Source: an uncultured Oscillospiraceae bacterium (GTDB lineage Bacteria > Bacillota > Clostridia > Oscillospirales > Oscillospiraceae). From it: a stretch of 64,000 bases of DNA. Location: contig CAKUED010000007.1 of assembly GCA_934646005.1 (NCBI GenBank), positions 1 to 64,000 of the forward strand. Direction: 5' to 3'. The notes under the pieces are model-generated. The model did no database searches. It saw only the letters and a program-made list of their open reading frames with translations, and was not told the DNA's origin. Position numbers and translations under genes: made by a program. Position 1 is the first letter of the stretch. Each line of letters starts with the position of its first letter. This document shows positions 6,129-15,565 of this stretch, piece by piece.

Positions 6129-7962
6129 CAGCGCCATTTTCCGGCGCGATGTGCGCCGCGGCGCGCCGCTGTGGAGCTTGTTTCTGCTGATCCTGCTGGT
6201 GGCGCTGCCGCTGCCGCTGTCAAATTTCGCGGATCATCTCAGGCGTCAGCAGGAGTTTTCCATCGACGTCCAGTACCAGATCCTCTCTGTGGGGCATATG
6301 CTTGCCTCGGTCGGCTCGTCGATCTACGGTCTGGCGGCGGCGTGGCTCGCGTTTTACTACCTGTTCACGGGCAAAAGCGCGAATTTTTACGCCGCGCTGC
6401 CCGTCCGGCGCGAGGCGATGTTCGCAACGCACTATCTCGCGGGGCTGACGATCCACATCGTGCCGATGCTGCTCATCTCCGCCGTCACGTTCGCTGCCTC
6501 GGCGATGGTGGGCGCGCCGCAGCTCGGCGCGTGCGCGCAGGTGTTCAGCGAGAATGTGCTCAGCTTCCTGTTTTTCTATAACTTTGCGGTGCTGTGCTGC
6601 ATGATCGTCGGCAACGCCATCATGATGCCCATCGTCTACTTCATCCTGAATTTCGCCATCCCCGTGGTGGAGCTGATGATCCGCACGGTTTTGCAGGCGT
6701 TCGTCTACGGGATGCCGAACATCAGCGGCGTCCATCTGGCGCCGTTCGCTCCGGCGTGGTTTCTGTTGAGCAACGGCATGGTCGTCCCGCAGTTTGACGC
6801 CGGGTACGACCTCACCGGTTACTGCCTGGAGGGCTGGGCGTATCTGCTCATCCTTGCCGCCGTGGGCGTGCTGTTCGGCGCGTTGGCGCTGGTGCTTTAC
6901 AAAAAGCGCGAGATGGAGCGCAGCGGCGATGTGATCGCGGTGCGCTGGCTGCGCCCGGTGTTCCTGTATGCGTTCACGTTTGGCTGCGCGCTGGTCATCG
7001 GCGTGGTCATCGTCTCGCTCATCACAGACGGGCAGCTTGAGACGAACTTTTTGCCGACGCTTCTTTCCATGCTGACGGGCACGCTCATCGGATACCTGAC
7101 CGCGCAGATGCTGCTGCAAAAATCGGCGCGCGTGCTGAAAAAGAGCTGGAAGGGGCTTGTGATCTGCTGCGCGCTGGTGACGCTGGCGCTCGGCGCGGTG
7201 CGGCTCGATCTCACGGGCTACGCCAGCCGCGTGCCGGAGGCGAGCGAGGTCGCGTCCGTGGAGGTCGGGCGGTATCAGGGCGACAGCAGCCCTATCACCG
7301 ACGAGGACGCCATTGCGCAGACCATCGCGCTGCACCAGTATTTTGTGGACACGCGCGGCGCGCGGGATGATCTCACGCCCGCAGACACCGATAACGCGTG
7401 GTGGAACACCGACATCTGCATCCGCTACACGCTGAAGGACGGCAGCTCGTTTGCCCGGACCTACACGTTCCTGTGCAGCGCCTCCACCGCCGCCGATCCT
7501 GACAGCGCCTACAACCGCGCCAATGCGCTCATGCACACGCAGAGCGTGCGGCTCGCGATGTACGCGCCGGGCTTCGCGGTCACGGAGCAGAGCGTCCTCG
7601 ACTGCACGCTCGACGGTCCGATCGTCTACGACGAGCAGCTCGGCGACTGGCGTTACAGCAGTCTGACGCTCAGCTCGCGCGAGGCGGCGGCGCTGTATAA
7701 TGACTGCATCCTGCCCGATCTGCTGGACGGCGCATTCGGCACGGCGGACGGCGTCTACGACTACCCGGAGAGCAGCGCCGAACCGACCGCCGAGACGAGC
7801 GAACCGGCGTATATGCCGGAGGAGGAACGCCTGCAGCAGACCTCCGTCAGCTTTTTGCTGCTGAGCCCGGACGGCGGCAAGCGATCCTATTATTACGATC
7901 TCAGCTCTGACGCAGCGCGCACCGTCGCGTATTTACAGGAGCTCGGCTATCTGCCGAAATAA
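6103..7962 (+). CDS. ABC exporter membrane protein
   Basis: 619 residues. The N-terminal half holds six or so membrane helices (LFLLILLVALPLPLS, YGLAAAWLAFYYLF, IVPMLLISAVTFAAS, LSFLFFYNFAVLCC and others), a further pair lies near residue 300, and a soluble C-terminal domain of about 220 residues follows. ATG 6103 is chosen because GGGAGG lies 8 nt upstream and MTSKTSCFDS begins the conserved part. Translation is probably coupled to the ATPase. The large C-terminal soluble domain is not recognised. Confidence 0.85.
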   Translation: MTSKTSCFDSAIFRRDVRRGAPLWSLFLLILLVALPLPLSNFADHLRRQQEFSIDVQYQILSVGHMLASVGSSIYGLAAAWLAFYYLFTGKSANFYAALPVRREAMFATHYLAGLTIHIVPMLLISAVTFAASAMVGAPQLGACAQVFSENVLSFLFFYNFAVLCCMIVGNAIMMPIVYFILNFAIPVVELMIRTVLQAFVYGMPNISGVHLAPFAPAWFLLSNGMVVPQFDAGYDLTGYCLEGWAYLLILAAVGVLFGALALVLYKKREMERSGDVIAVRWLRPVFLYAFTFGCALVIGVVIVSLITDGQLETNFLPTLLSMLTGTLIGYLTAQMLLQKSARVLKKSWKGLVICCALVTLALGAVRLDLTGYASRVPEASEVASVEVGRYQGDSSPITDEDAIAQTIALHQYFVDTRGARDDLTPADTDNAWWNTDICIRYTLKDGSSFARTYTFLCSASTAADPDSAYNRANALMHTQSVRLAMYAPGFAVTEQSVLDCTLDGPIVYDEQLGDWRYSSLTLSSREAAALYNDCILPDLLDGAFGTADGVYDYPESSAEPTAETSEPAYMPEEERLQQTSVSFLLLSPDGGKRSYYYDLSSDAARTVAYLQELGYLPK

Positions 7963-7973
7963 TGCCGAAACCG

Positions 7974-8007
7974 ACCGCCCTTCTCTCACAAGAGAAGGGC
8001 GGTTTTC
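7974..8007 (+). terminator. Terminator of the GntR/ABC operon
   Basis: The 13-bp stem ACCGCCCTTCTCT/AGAGAAGGGCGGT is followed by TTTT. Confidence 0.85.
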
Positions 8008-8009
8008 TG

Positions 8010-8038
8010 TTGCTTTTGTTTGATTCATGTGGTATGAT
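8010..8038 (+). promoter_or_regulatory. Promoter of the phosphohexomutase-SDR operon
   Basis: TTGCTT (8010-8015), a 17-bp spacer, then TATGAT (8033-8038). Confidence 0.65.
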
Positions 8039-8074
8039 GTGGCTAACTGAAAAATATGGACGGAGGAGACGAGT

Positions 8075-9574
8075 ATGGACTATTCCAAACTGCAAAACGG
8101 CAGCGACATCCGCGGCGTCGCGCTGGAGGGCATCGAGGGTCAGCACATCAACCTGACCGAGCAGGCGTGCCGCGACATCGGCAGGGGCTTTGCCCTGTGG
8201 CTGAAGGCGCGCGATGCGTCGGCGCGCCGCGTGGCGGTCGGGCGCGATTCGCGTCTTTCGGGCGCGCAGCTCTGCGCGTGGATCTGCGAGGCGATGGCAC
8301 AGGAGGGGCTCGCCGTGACCGACCTCGGCATGGCGTCCACCCCGGCGATGTTCATGTGCACCGTCACGGAGGGCTACGCCTATGACGCGTCGGTGATGAT
8401 CACCGCCAGCCACCTGCCCTTTAACCGCAACGGCTTCAAATTCTTTACGAAAAACGGGGGTCTTGAAAAGCAGGACATCGCCGCGATCTTAAAGTTCGCC
8501 GGGTCGGACGGGCACACCGGGAACGCTCCCGGCAGCGTGCAGACCGGCGAATTTATGGACGCGTATGCCGCGCTTCTGTGCAAGAAGGTGCGCGACGCGG
8601 CGGGAAGCGAAACGCCGCTGGCAGGCTTCCGCATCGTGGTGGACGCCGGCAACGGCGCGGGCGGCTTCTATGTGGACAAGGTTTTGAAGCCCCTCGGCGC
8701 GAACACCGACGGCAGCCGCTACCTTGACCCCGACGGCAGCTTCCCCAACCACATCCCGAACCCCGAAAACGAGCAGGCGATGCAGTCCATCATGGACGCC
8801 GTGCGCGAAGCGCACGCCGACCTCGGCATCATCTTTGACACGGACGTGGACCGCGCGGGCGCGGTGCTCTCCGACGGGTCGGAGCTCAACCGCAACCGCA
8901 TCATCGCCATGCTGTCGGCGATTTTGCTGCGCGAGCACCCGGGCACGACCATCGTCACCGACTCCATCACCTCCACAGGGCTTGCCGCGTTCATCAAAAA
9001 GCACGGCGGCGTGCACCACCGCTTCAAGCGCGGCTACCGCAACGTCATCAATGAGTCGCTGCGCCTGAATGCCGAGGGGCACGACAGCCAGCTCGCCATG
9101 GAGACCTCCGGGCACGGTGCGCTGAAGGAGAATTACTTCCTGGATGACGGCGCGTACCTCGTCACCCGTCTGCTCATTGAGCTGGCGCGCGGCAAAAAGG
9201 AGGGCTACACGCTCGAATCCCTCATCGCCGACCTCGCCGAGCCCGCCGAGAGTCATGAGTTCCGCATGAACATCCTCGCCGAGGATTTCCGCGCCTATGG
9301 GCAGGACGTCATCGACCGCCTGACGGCGTATTCCGCCGCGCAGGCGGGCTGGACCATCGCGCCCGACAATCACGAGGGCATCCGCGTGAGCCTCGACAAG
9401 GCGCACGGCGACGGCTGGTTCTTACTGCGTTTGTCGCTGCACGACCCGGTCATCCCGCTGAACATCGAATCCGACAGCGTGGGCGGCGTGCGGCAGATCG
9501 CGCAGGAGCTGTACGCGTTCCTCAAGACGTGCGATAAGCTCGACCTCGCGCCTGTGGAAAGTTTCCTGAAATGA
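8075..9574 (+). CDS. Phosphomannomutase/phosphoglucomutase-family enzyme
   Basis: 499 residues, the usual length for alpha-D-phosphohexomutases, which interconvert hexose 1- and 6-phosphates. The catalytic phosphoserine loop TASHLPFNRNG (Ser about 112), metal loop FDTDVDRAG, sugar-binding loop METSGHGALKEN and a C-terminal phosphate-binding domain are in the expected order. GGAGGA lies 8 nt before the ATG. Its stop overlaps the SDR start (ATGA). Glucose or mannose specificity cannot be read from the sequence. Confidence 0.92.
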   Translation: MDYSKLQNGSDIRGVALEGIEGQHINLTEQACRDIGRGFALWLKARDASARRVAVGRDSRLSGAQLCAWICEAMAQEGLAVTDLGMASTPAMFMCTVTEGYAYDASVMITASHLPFNRNGFKFFTKNGGLEKQDIAAILKFAGSDGHTGNAPGSVQTGEFMDAYAALLCKKVRDAAGSETPLAGFRIVVDAGNGAGGFYVDKVLKPLGANTDGSRYLDPDGSFPNHIPNPENEQAMQSIMDAVREAHADLGIIFDTDVDRAGAVLSDGSELNRNRIIAMLSAILLREHPGTTIVTDSITSTGLAAFIKKHGGVHHRFKRGYRNVINESLRLNAEGHDSQLAMETSGHGALKENYFLDDGAYLVTRLLIELARGKKEGYTLESLIADLAEPAESHEFRMNILAEDFRAYGQDVIDRLTAYSAAQAGWTIAPDNHEGIRVSLDKAHGDGWFLLRLSLHDPVIPLNIESDSVGGVRQIAQELYAFLKTCDKLDLAPVESFLK

Positions 9575-10296
9575 GCGCGCAGGCTCTGCGCGGCAGGGTC
9601 GCGCTCATCACCGGCGCGAGCGGCGGCATCGGCTCTGCCCTCGCGCGGGCGCTGGCGCGGGAGGGCGCGCGGCTGGCGCTTTTGGGAAGAAACGCTTCAA
9701 AGCTCGCGGCAGTCCTGCCGGACGCACCGGCGGCGGACGTGCTGCTGCTGCCCGGTGACCTGACGGACGACGCGTATCTGCGGGAAAGTGTCGAACAGAC
9801 GCTTTCGCACTTCGGGCGGCTGGATATTCTCATCAACAACGCCGGCATGGCGCTCTCCGCGCCGTTCGGCGAGACGACGCTCGCGCAGTATGACCAGATC
9901 ATGCGTCTCAACGCCCGCGCGCCGTTTGCGCTGTGTCAGCTCTGCCTGCCGCACCTGCGGCAGTCGGACGCGGGAACGATCCTCAACATCGCGTCCGTCA
10001 ACGCCCACAAGGGCTATGCGCTGCAAAGCGCCTACTCCGCATCCAAGCACGCGCTGGCGGGCTTTACGAAGGCGCTGGCGGCGGAGGAATATAAAAACGG
10101 CGTGCGCGTGCACCTCATCAGCCCCGGCGGCGTGTTCACCGACATGGTGAAGATCTCCCGCCCCGACCTCACCGGCGAGGGCATGATCCAGCCCGAGGAC
10201 ATCGCGGACATCGCCGTCTTTCTCCTCACGCACCGCACCAACGCCGTGATCGACGAGGTGTGCGTGCACAGATCGGGCAAAGAGCCGTTTTTGTGA
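9571..10296 (+). CDS. SDR-family NAD(P)-dependent oxidoreductase
   Basis: 241 residues, a classical short-chain dehydrogenase. The cofactor motif TGASGGIGSA, the NNAG motif (INNAGMALS) and the catalytic S...Y-x3-K (NIASVN, YSASKHAL) are intact. The start overlaps the phosphohexomutase stop by 4 nt, so the two are translationally coupled. The substrate is unknown; the pairing suggests carbohydrate or cell-envelope metabolism (inference). Confidence 0.9.
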   Translation: MSAQALRGRVALITGASGGIGSALARALAREGARLALLGRNASKLAAVLPDAPAADVLLLPGDLTDDAYLRESVEQTLSHFGRLDILINNAGMALSAPFGETTLAQYDQIMRLNARAPFALCQLCLPHLRQSDAGTILNIASVNAHKGYALQSAYSASKHALAGFTKALAAEEYKNGVRVHLISPGGVFTDMVKISRPDLTGEGMIQPEDIADIAVFLLTHRTNAVIDEVCVHRSGKEPFL

Positions 10297-10304
10297 GATA
10301 ACGT

Positions 10305-10338
10305 AACCGCAGGAGGCTGAGCCTCCTGCGGTTTTTTT
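10305..10338 (+). terminator. Terminator after SDR gene
   Basis: The 13-bp stem AACCGCAGGAGGC/GCCTCCTGCGGTT has a 3-nt loop and is followed by T7. Confidence 0.9.
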
Positions 10339-10833
10339 GCCGCACCGCCAAATACGCCGTAGGGGCGGGGTTCTACCCCGCCCGGCGGTATGTACCGACG
10401 AACACGGATGCACCTATGCGAATCCACACTATGTTTGTAGGGGTCGATGCCCACATCGACCCGCACGCCGCACGTTCGTTTTTATGATACATTGCGGCAA
10501 ATTTGCTGTTGCCCAACGGGCGGACAGGGTCGTCCGCCCCTACAGAACGTTTTGCGATTTCGCCGAACATCGTGCAATTTTGTGATTGCATCCTGCCGGG
10601 TCGATGTGGGCATCGACCCCTACGGACATTTTTCGTATTCGCCATCCGTCGTGCAAATTCGCCCGCGCGTCCTGCGCGGGCGGGGTAGAACCCCGCCCCT
10701 ACGCAGCCGGGGTAGATTTTGCGGATTCGCATTGGTGCGTTCTGATTTGCAATTGCCTACCGCACAACCCTTCCGTCACGGCTTCGCCGTGACACCTCCC
10801 TTTACACAAGGGAGGCTTTGGGTGGTGCTGTGC
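10339..10833. repeat. Array of GC-rich palindromic intergenic repeats
   Basis: No gene seen. The stretch is built from short palindromes of two main kinds: GTAGGGGCGG units read both ways, and GTCGATG-CCCACATCGAC units, separated by AT-rich linkers. Positions about 10400-10605 match, as reverse complement, about 30405-30610, in the same order including the linkers. A different hairpin (CACGGCTTCGCCGTG) and a CCTCCCTTT...AAGGGAGG unit follow at 10770-10815. Confidence 0.75.
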
Positions 10834-10834
10834 A

Positions 10835-10868
10835 AAAACCGGGAAGGGCTTCTGCCCTTCCCGGTTTT
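10835..10868 (-). terminator. Terminator of the guanine deaminase gene
   Basis: The 14-bp stem AAAACCGGGAAGGG/CCCTTCCCGGTTTT has a 6-nt loop and T-runs on both strands. Confidence 0.85.
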
Positions 10869-10875
10869 CTTACCA

Positions 10876-12150
10876 TTATAATATTTTACGCCCTTCCACA
10901 TATTTTGCGGCGATATTGCGTTCATCTGCCAAATACGTCATGCGCTCCAATCTCGCCCGGACGGGCAGGTCCTGCGGGTGGTCGAGGTTTGCATCGTCGA
11001 GGACGACTGCGTCCGCCGCCCAGCCTTCTCGGAATGTGCCGACGCTGCCGAAGAACGCGCCGCCGCCCATCGTGGCGAGGTAGAACGCCCGCTCGAACGA
11101 CAAGGGCTTTACCGTCTGGTCGAGCAGCCGCCAGCGCAGCTTGGATGCCTGAATAGCGTGCATCATCGCGCGCAGGATACTCTCATGGCTGCCGCCCGCG
11201 ATGTCCGTGGCAAGACCCACGCGCAGCCCGCGCTCCAGAAATTGACTCACCGGCGCGACGCCGGAGGCAAGGTTCATATTCGACTCCGGCGAGTGCGCGA
11301 TGAACACGCCGTTTTTGAGCATCAGCTCCTGCTCGCGCTCATCCGAGTGGACGCAGTGCGCCATGATGCACTGGTGGTCGCCGCCGAACAGCCCGAACTG
11401 GTCATACGCCTCGCCGTAGAACTTCGACCGCGGGCACAGCTCGCGCACCCAGTCGATCTCGCCGAGATTTTCCGACAGGTGGCTCTGCACCGGCAGGCTG
11501 TATTTTTCGCGCAGGTCGTGCAGCGCATACATTAAATCATCCGTGCAGGACGGGATAAAGCGCGGCGTGAGGATCGGGCGCGTGTGCTCCAGCTCCCCAA
11601 GCTGCGACAGCCAGAGCTCCGTGTCGCGGATCGCCTGCCGCGTGGATATTTCACGCAGATAGTCGGGGCTGTTGCGGTTCATATTGACCTTGCCGACGTA
11701 GGTGCACAGCCCCAGCGCGTCGAGCCTGCGCATGAGCAGCAGCGTCGCCGGGACGTGGATGGTAGCAAAAATACACGCGCGCGTCGTGGTGCTGTGCAGC
11801 AGGTGATCCGTGAACGAGCCATAGGCGCGCTCGGCATACGACAGCTCGCGGTATTTCGACTCCTCCGGGAAGGTATAGGTGTTGAGCCACTCCAGCAGCT
11901 CCAGATCCATCCCCAGCCCGCGGAAGGAGAACTGCGGCGCGTGAACGTGCAGGTCGGTCATGCCCGGCACGATGAGCCGGTCTCCGTAATCATGCACCGG
12001 GAGCTGCGCGTAGCGCGCCGGCACGGTCTCAAAAACGCCGCGGCAGACGCCGTTTTCCACGACGAGGCTGCCGTTCTCCACGATCTCGATCGTATCCGCG
12101 TCGCGGCTGTAGCACAGATGTCCTTTTATCATGTAGGCTTCGTTACCCAT
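10876..12150 (-). CDS. guaD: Guanine deaminase (amidohydrolase)
   Basis: 424 residues. It hydrolyses guanine to xanthine and ammonia in purine salvage or degradation. Amidohydrolase metal ligands are visible: HVH in PGMTDLHVHAPQFSF (His about 68 and 70), a His in LPVQSHLSENLGE, a His in IMAHCVH, and an Asp in VGLATDIAGGS. LLEWLNTYTFPEE is typical of guanine deaminases. GAGAGG lies 9 nt before ATG 12150. It is divergent from a nucleoside/purine ABC transporter, which supports a purine substrate. Confidence 0.88.
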   Translation of the reverse strand: MGNEAYMIKGHLCYSRDADTIEIVENGSLVVENGVCRGVFETVPARYAQLPVHDYGDRLIVPGMTDLHVHAPQFSFRGLGMDLELLEWLNTYTFPEESKYRELSYAERAYGSFTDHLLHSTTTRACIFATIHVPATLLLMRRLDALGLCTYVGKVNMNRNSPDYLREISTRQAIRDTELWLSQLGELEHTRPILTPRFIPSCTDDLMYALHDLREKYSLPVQSHLSENLGEIDWVRELCPRSKFYGEAYDQFGLFGGDHQCIMAHCVHSDEREQELMLKNGVFIAHSPESNMNLASGVAPVSQFLERGLRVGLATDIAGGSHESILRAMMHAIQASKLRWRLLDQTVKPLSFERAFYLATMGGGAFFGSVGTFREGWAADAVVLDDANLDHPQDLPVRARLERMTYLADERNIAAKYVEGRKIL

Positions 12151-12392
12151 GGTGATTTCCTCTCTGTTTCGGGCGTCGCGTCCGCATTTGACGCATACGC
12201 CCAAGTATACCTAGCTATCATACCATAATTTTGTGCGAAATGCCAGTATTCGGCATCGTCAAACTTTACGAAATCCCGTTCCGCATTTTGTGGAAAGCGT
12301 CAAGTTGGCAAAAACCCTAAAAATTTTTTAGTTTTTCTGTGAACTTTGTCTAATTTTTTCCGGCTCAGTGCCATGTTTTTGCAAAAAAAATA

Positions 12393-12421
12393 TTGCAAAA
12401 TCGCCAAAAATCTAGTATGCT
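12393..12421 (+). promoter_or_regulatory. Promoter of the BMP transporter operon
   Basis: TTGCAA (12393-12398), a 17-bp spacer, then TATGCT (12416-12421). Downstream, 12435-12482 can fold as a long hairpin in the leader (TTGACAAA... with GCGGCGC/GCGCCGC inside ...TTTGTCA). No purine riboswitch consensus was found, so control of this operon is open. Confidence 0.6.
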
Positions 12422-12514
12422 TGTGTCATCGGTTCGTTGACAAATTCCTGCGGCGCAAATGCGCCGCAAAAACATTTGTCAGATAGTGACCAAAAATTTT
12501 TAGGAGGAACTGAA

Positions 12515-13804
12515 ATGAAAAAGATGCTTGCTCTGCTTCTTGCGGTCGTGATGGTCTTTGCTCTGGTCGCCTGTGCATCCGGCAGCAAGACCCCGGCTAC
12601 TGAAGCCCCCGCGACGGAAACGCCCGCTGCGACCGACGACGCTCCCGCCGCCGAGACCCCTGCCGCTGACGAGGCGCCCGCCGCTGACGAGGTCCCCGCG
12701 GACTTCAAGGTCGGCTTCATCACCCTGCACGACGAAAACTCCACCTACGACCTCAACTTCATCAACGCTGCGAAGGAAGCCGCCGAGGCTCTGGGCGTTG
12801 AGTATACGCTGGTCACCAACGTTCCCGAAGGTCAGGAGTGCTACGACAAGGCTGCCGAGCTTGCTGACGCGGGCTGCAACATCATCTTTGCCGACTCCTT
12901 CGGTCATGAGGACTACATGATCCAGGCTGCGAAGGAATTCCCCGACGTGCAGTTCTGCCACTCCACCGGCACGAAGGCGCACACCGAAGGTCTTGCCAAC
13001 TACCACAACGCGTTCGCTTCCATCTATGAAGGCCGTTACCTCGCCGGTATCGTTGCCGGTATGAAGCTGAACCAGATGATCGAGAACGGTGAGTTCACCG
13101 CGGACGAAGCCAAGATCGGCTATGTCGGCGCGTTCACCTACGCGGAAGTTATCTCCGGCTACACCTCCTTCTTCCTCGGCGCTCGCTCGGTCTGCCCGAC
13201 CGCGACCATGGAAGTCACCTTCACCGGCTCGTGGTACGACGAGACCGCTGAAAAGGAAGGCGCTCAGAAGCTCATCAACAACGGCTGCAAGCTCATCAGC
13301 CAGCACGCCGACTCCATGGGCGCTCCGACCGCCTGCGAGACCGCCGGTGTTCCCAACGTCTCCTACAACGGCTCGACCATGTCCGCCGCTCCCAACACCT
13401 ACCTCGTCTCCTCCCGCATCGACTGGGCTCCGTACTACAAGTACGCCATCACCGCCTGCATGAACGGTGAGCCCATCGACGCCGACTGGACCGGCACGCT
13501 GCAGACCGGCTCCGTCGTCCTGACCGAGCTGAACGACGCTGTCGTCGCTCCGGGCACTGCCGAGGCTGTTGAGGCTGCCAAGGCGGAGCTTGAGGCCGGC
13601 ACGCGCCACGTCTTTGACTGCTCCACCTTCACGGTGAACGGTGAGACCCTGACCACCTCCATGGCGGACGTTGATACCGATCCGGCATACGAGGCGGATA
13701 CCGAGGCGATCGTGGACGGCTACTTCGCCGAGTCCACCTTCCGCTCCGCTCCGTACTTCCAGCTCGCCATCGACGGCATCACGCAGCTCGATACCGCGTT
13801 CTAA
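12515..13804 (+). CDS. BMP-family substrate-binding lipoprotein (nucleoside ABC transporter)
   Basis: 429 residues. The lipoprotein signal MKKMLALLLAVVMVFALVAC has lipobox LVAC. An Ala/Pro/Glu/Thr-rich linker of about 45 residues follows, then a BmpA/PnrA-type periplasmic-binding fold (VGFITLHDENSTYDLNF, GCNIIFADSFGHEDYM, FASIYEGRYLAGIVAGM). PnrA-like proteins bind purine nucleosides. GGAGG lies 8 nt before the ATG. A hairpin after the gene probably lowers expression of the ATPase and permeases relative to the binding protein. Confidence 0.92.
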   Translation: MKKMLALLLAVVMVFALVACASGSKTPATEAPATETPAATDDAPAAETPAADEAPAADEVPADFKVGFITLHDENSTYDLNFINAAKEAAEALGVEYTLVTNVPEGQECYDKAAELADAGCNIIFADSFGHEDYMIQAAKEFPDVQFCHSTGTKAHTEGLANYHNAFASIYEGRYLAGIVAGMKLNQMIENGEFTADEAKIGYVGAFTYAEVISGYTSFFLGARSVCPTATMEVTFTGSWYDETAEKEGAQKLINNGCKLISQHADSMGAPTACETAGVPNVSYNGSTMSAAPNTYLVSSRIDWAPYYKYAITACMNGEPIDADWTGTLQTGSVVLTELNDAVVAPGTAEAVEAAKAELEAGTRHVFDCSTFTVNGETLTTSMADVDTDPAYEADTEAIVDGYFAESTFRSAPYFQLAIDGITQLDTAF

Positions 13805-13816
13805 TTGCTATCCCCG

Positions 13817-13851
13817 GATCGGACCGCCTTTACGGCGGTCCGATCTTTTTT
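13817..13851 (+). terminator. Terminator/attenuator after the binding-protein gene
   Basis: The 12-bp stem GATCGGACCGCC/GGCGGTCCGATC is followed by T6. It separates the abundant binding protein from the rest of the operon. Confidence 0.85.
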
Positions 13852-13942
13852 CATTTTCTGGAGATGGTTCTACTATGCGGAACGGTCTCCGGCGAAATAT
13901 GCAAAAAATTTTTGGATAGGCAAAAAATTTTGTTGAATATGA

Positions 13943-13971
13943 TTTACAACTGCATTTTTCTGTGATAAAAT
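13943..13971 (+). promoter_or_regulatory. Second, internal promoter of the transporter operon
   Basis: TTTACA (13943-13948), a 17-bp spacer, then TAAAAT (13966-13971), just before the ATPase gene. Confidence 0.6.
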
Positions 13972-14029
13972 ACCTTCATAAATCCAAGACTGGGAGTGAC
14001 TTTTCTCCCACGAAGAAAGGATGACCGCC

Positions 14030-15565
14030 TTGGCAACTGAATGCGCAGTCAAAATGGAGAATATCACCAAGCGTTTTGGCAAGGTCGTGGCAAACAGCCA
14101 CATCGACCTTGACCTTTACACGGGCGAGATCTTGTCCCTGCTCGGCGAAAACGGCAGCGGAAAAACAACGCTGATGAATATGCTCTCCGGCATCTACTTT
14201 CCCGACGAGGGGCAGATCTACATCCACGGCGAGCCTGTGACCATCGCCTCGCCGAAGGACGCCTTCGCGCACGGCATCGGCATGATCCACCAGCACTTCA
14301 AGCTGGTCGATCTGTTCACCGCAACGGAAAATATCGTGCTGGGTCTGGACGAGCCCGGGCGGCTCGATCTGAATGCCGCGGCTAAAAAGGTCCAGGAGAT
14401 CTGTGACCGTTACGGCTTTGACATCGACCCCAACCAGAAGATCTACGATATGTCCGTCTCGCAGAAGCAGACGGTCGAGATCGTCAAGGTCCTCTACCGC
14501 GGCGCGGACATCCTCATTCTCGATGAGCCCACCGCCGTACTCACCCCGCAGGAGACCGACAAGCTGTTCCAGATCATGCGCAACATGAAAGCGGACGGCA
14601 AGTCGCTCATCATCATCACCCATAAGCTGCACGAGGTGCTCTCCGTGTCCGACCGCGTGGCGGTCCTGCGCAAGGGCGAGTACATCGGCGACGTCGCCAC
14701 GAAGGACGCCGACCAGCAGTCACTGACCGATATGATGGTCGGTCACGCCGTCAAGCTGAACATCGACCGACCCGAGCCTGTCAACGTCACGCCGCGTCTG
14801 GTCATCGAGGGGCTGACCGTGCAGGACGAGCTGGGCGTCACGCGTCTTAATAATGTCAGCTTTACCATCAACGCCGGTGAGGTGCTCGGCATCGCGGGCA
14901 TTGCGGGCAGCGGGCAGCGCGAGCTGCTGGAGTCCATCGCGGGGCTGTATCCCATCGCCTCCGGCTCGGTGCGCTACTTCCCGCCCGACGGCAGCAAGGA
15001 AAAAGAACTCGTCGGGCTCGACCCGATGGACATCCGCAAGAGCGGCATCGCCATGTCGTTCGTCCCCGAGGACCGTCTGGGCATGGGTCTGGTCGGCTCG
15101 ATGGGCATGACGGGCAACATGATGCTGCGCTCGTGGCGCAAGGGCGCGAGTATTTTCGTCGATCGCCGCAACCCCGAGGAGCTGGCGAACCGCATCTGGC
15201 AGGAGCTGGACGTCGTCACGCCGAGCACGAACTTCCCGGTGCGCCGGATGTCCGGCGGCAACGTGCAGAAGGTGCTGGTCGGCCGTGAGATCGCACAGGC
15301 GCCCGCCGTGCTGATGACCGCCTACGCTGTGCGTGGTCTGGACATCAACACCTCGTACACCATCTACAACCTGCTCACGGAGCAGAAAATGAAGGGCGTC
15401 GCCGTTGTGTACGTCGGCGAGGATCTGGACGTGCTGCTGGAGCTGTGTGACCGCATCGTCGTTCTGTGCGGCGGCGAGGTCTCCGGCGAGGTGGACGCTC
15501 GCACCACCGACAAGCGCCAGATCGGCACGCTCATGACGCAGGTAGGAGGTGAGGCTCATGCGTAA
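14030..15565 (+). CDS. Nucleoside ABC transporter ATP-binding protein (two NBDs)
   Basis: 511 residues with two nucleotide-binding domains, as in the NupO/YufO and RbsA families. The first has Walker A GENGSGKTT, an LSVGQ-like SVSQKQTVEIVK and Walker B ILILDEPTAV. The second is degenerate, as usual in this family: GIAGSGQRELLE at the P-loop and LMTAYAVRGLDINTS in place of Walker B. TTG 14030 is preferred because AAAGGA lies 8 nt upstream; ATG 14021 is in frame but too close to that site. Overlaps the permease start by 8 bp. Confidence 0.9.
   Translation: MATECAVKMENITKRFGKVVANSHIDLDLYTGEILSLLGENGSGKTTLMNMLSGIYFPDEGQIYIHGEPVTIASPKDAFAHGIGMIHQHFKLVDLFTATENIVLGLDEPGRLDLNAAAKKVQEICDRYGFDIDPNQKIYDMSVSQKQTVEIVKVLYRGADILILDEPTAVLTPQETDKLFQIMRNMKADGKSLIIITHKLHEVLSVSDRVAVLRKGEYIGDVATKDADQQSLTDMMVGHAVKLNIDRPEPVNVTPRLVIEGLTVQDELGVTRLNNVSFTINAGEVLGIAGIAGSGQRELLESIAGLYPIASGSVRYFPPDGSKEKELVGLDPMDIRKSGIAMSFVPEDRLGMGLVGSMGMTGNMMLRSWRKGASIFVDRRNPEELANRIWQELDVVTPSTNFPVRRMSGGNVQKVLVGREIAQAPAVLMTAYAVRGLDINTSYTIYNLLTEQKMKGVAVVYVGEDLDVLLELCDRIVVLCGGEVSGEVDARTTDKRQIGTLMTQVGGEAHA

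Noticed and set aside
10339..10740. Possible CRISPR array
   Set aside because: The repeats are palindromes of two types in both orientations, with conserved linkers. There is no uniform spacer length and no cas gene.
12151..12514. Purine riboswitch in front of the nucleoside transporter
   Set aside because: The conserved loop sequences of the purine aptamer were looked for and not seen. Only a simple hairpin is present.
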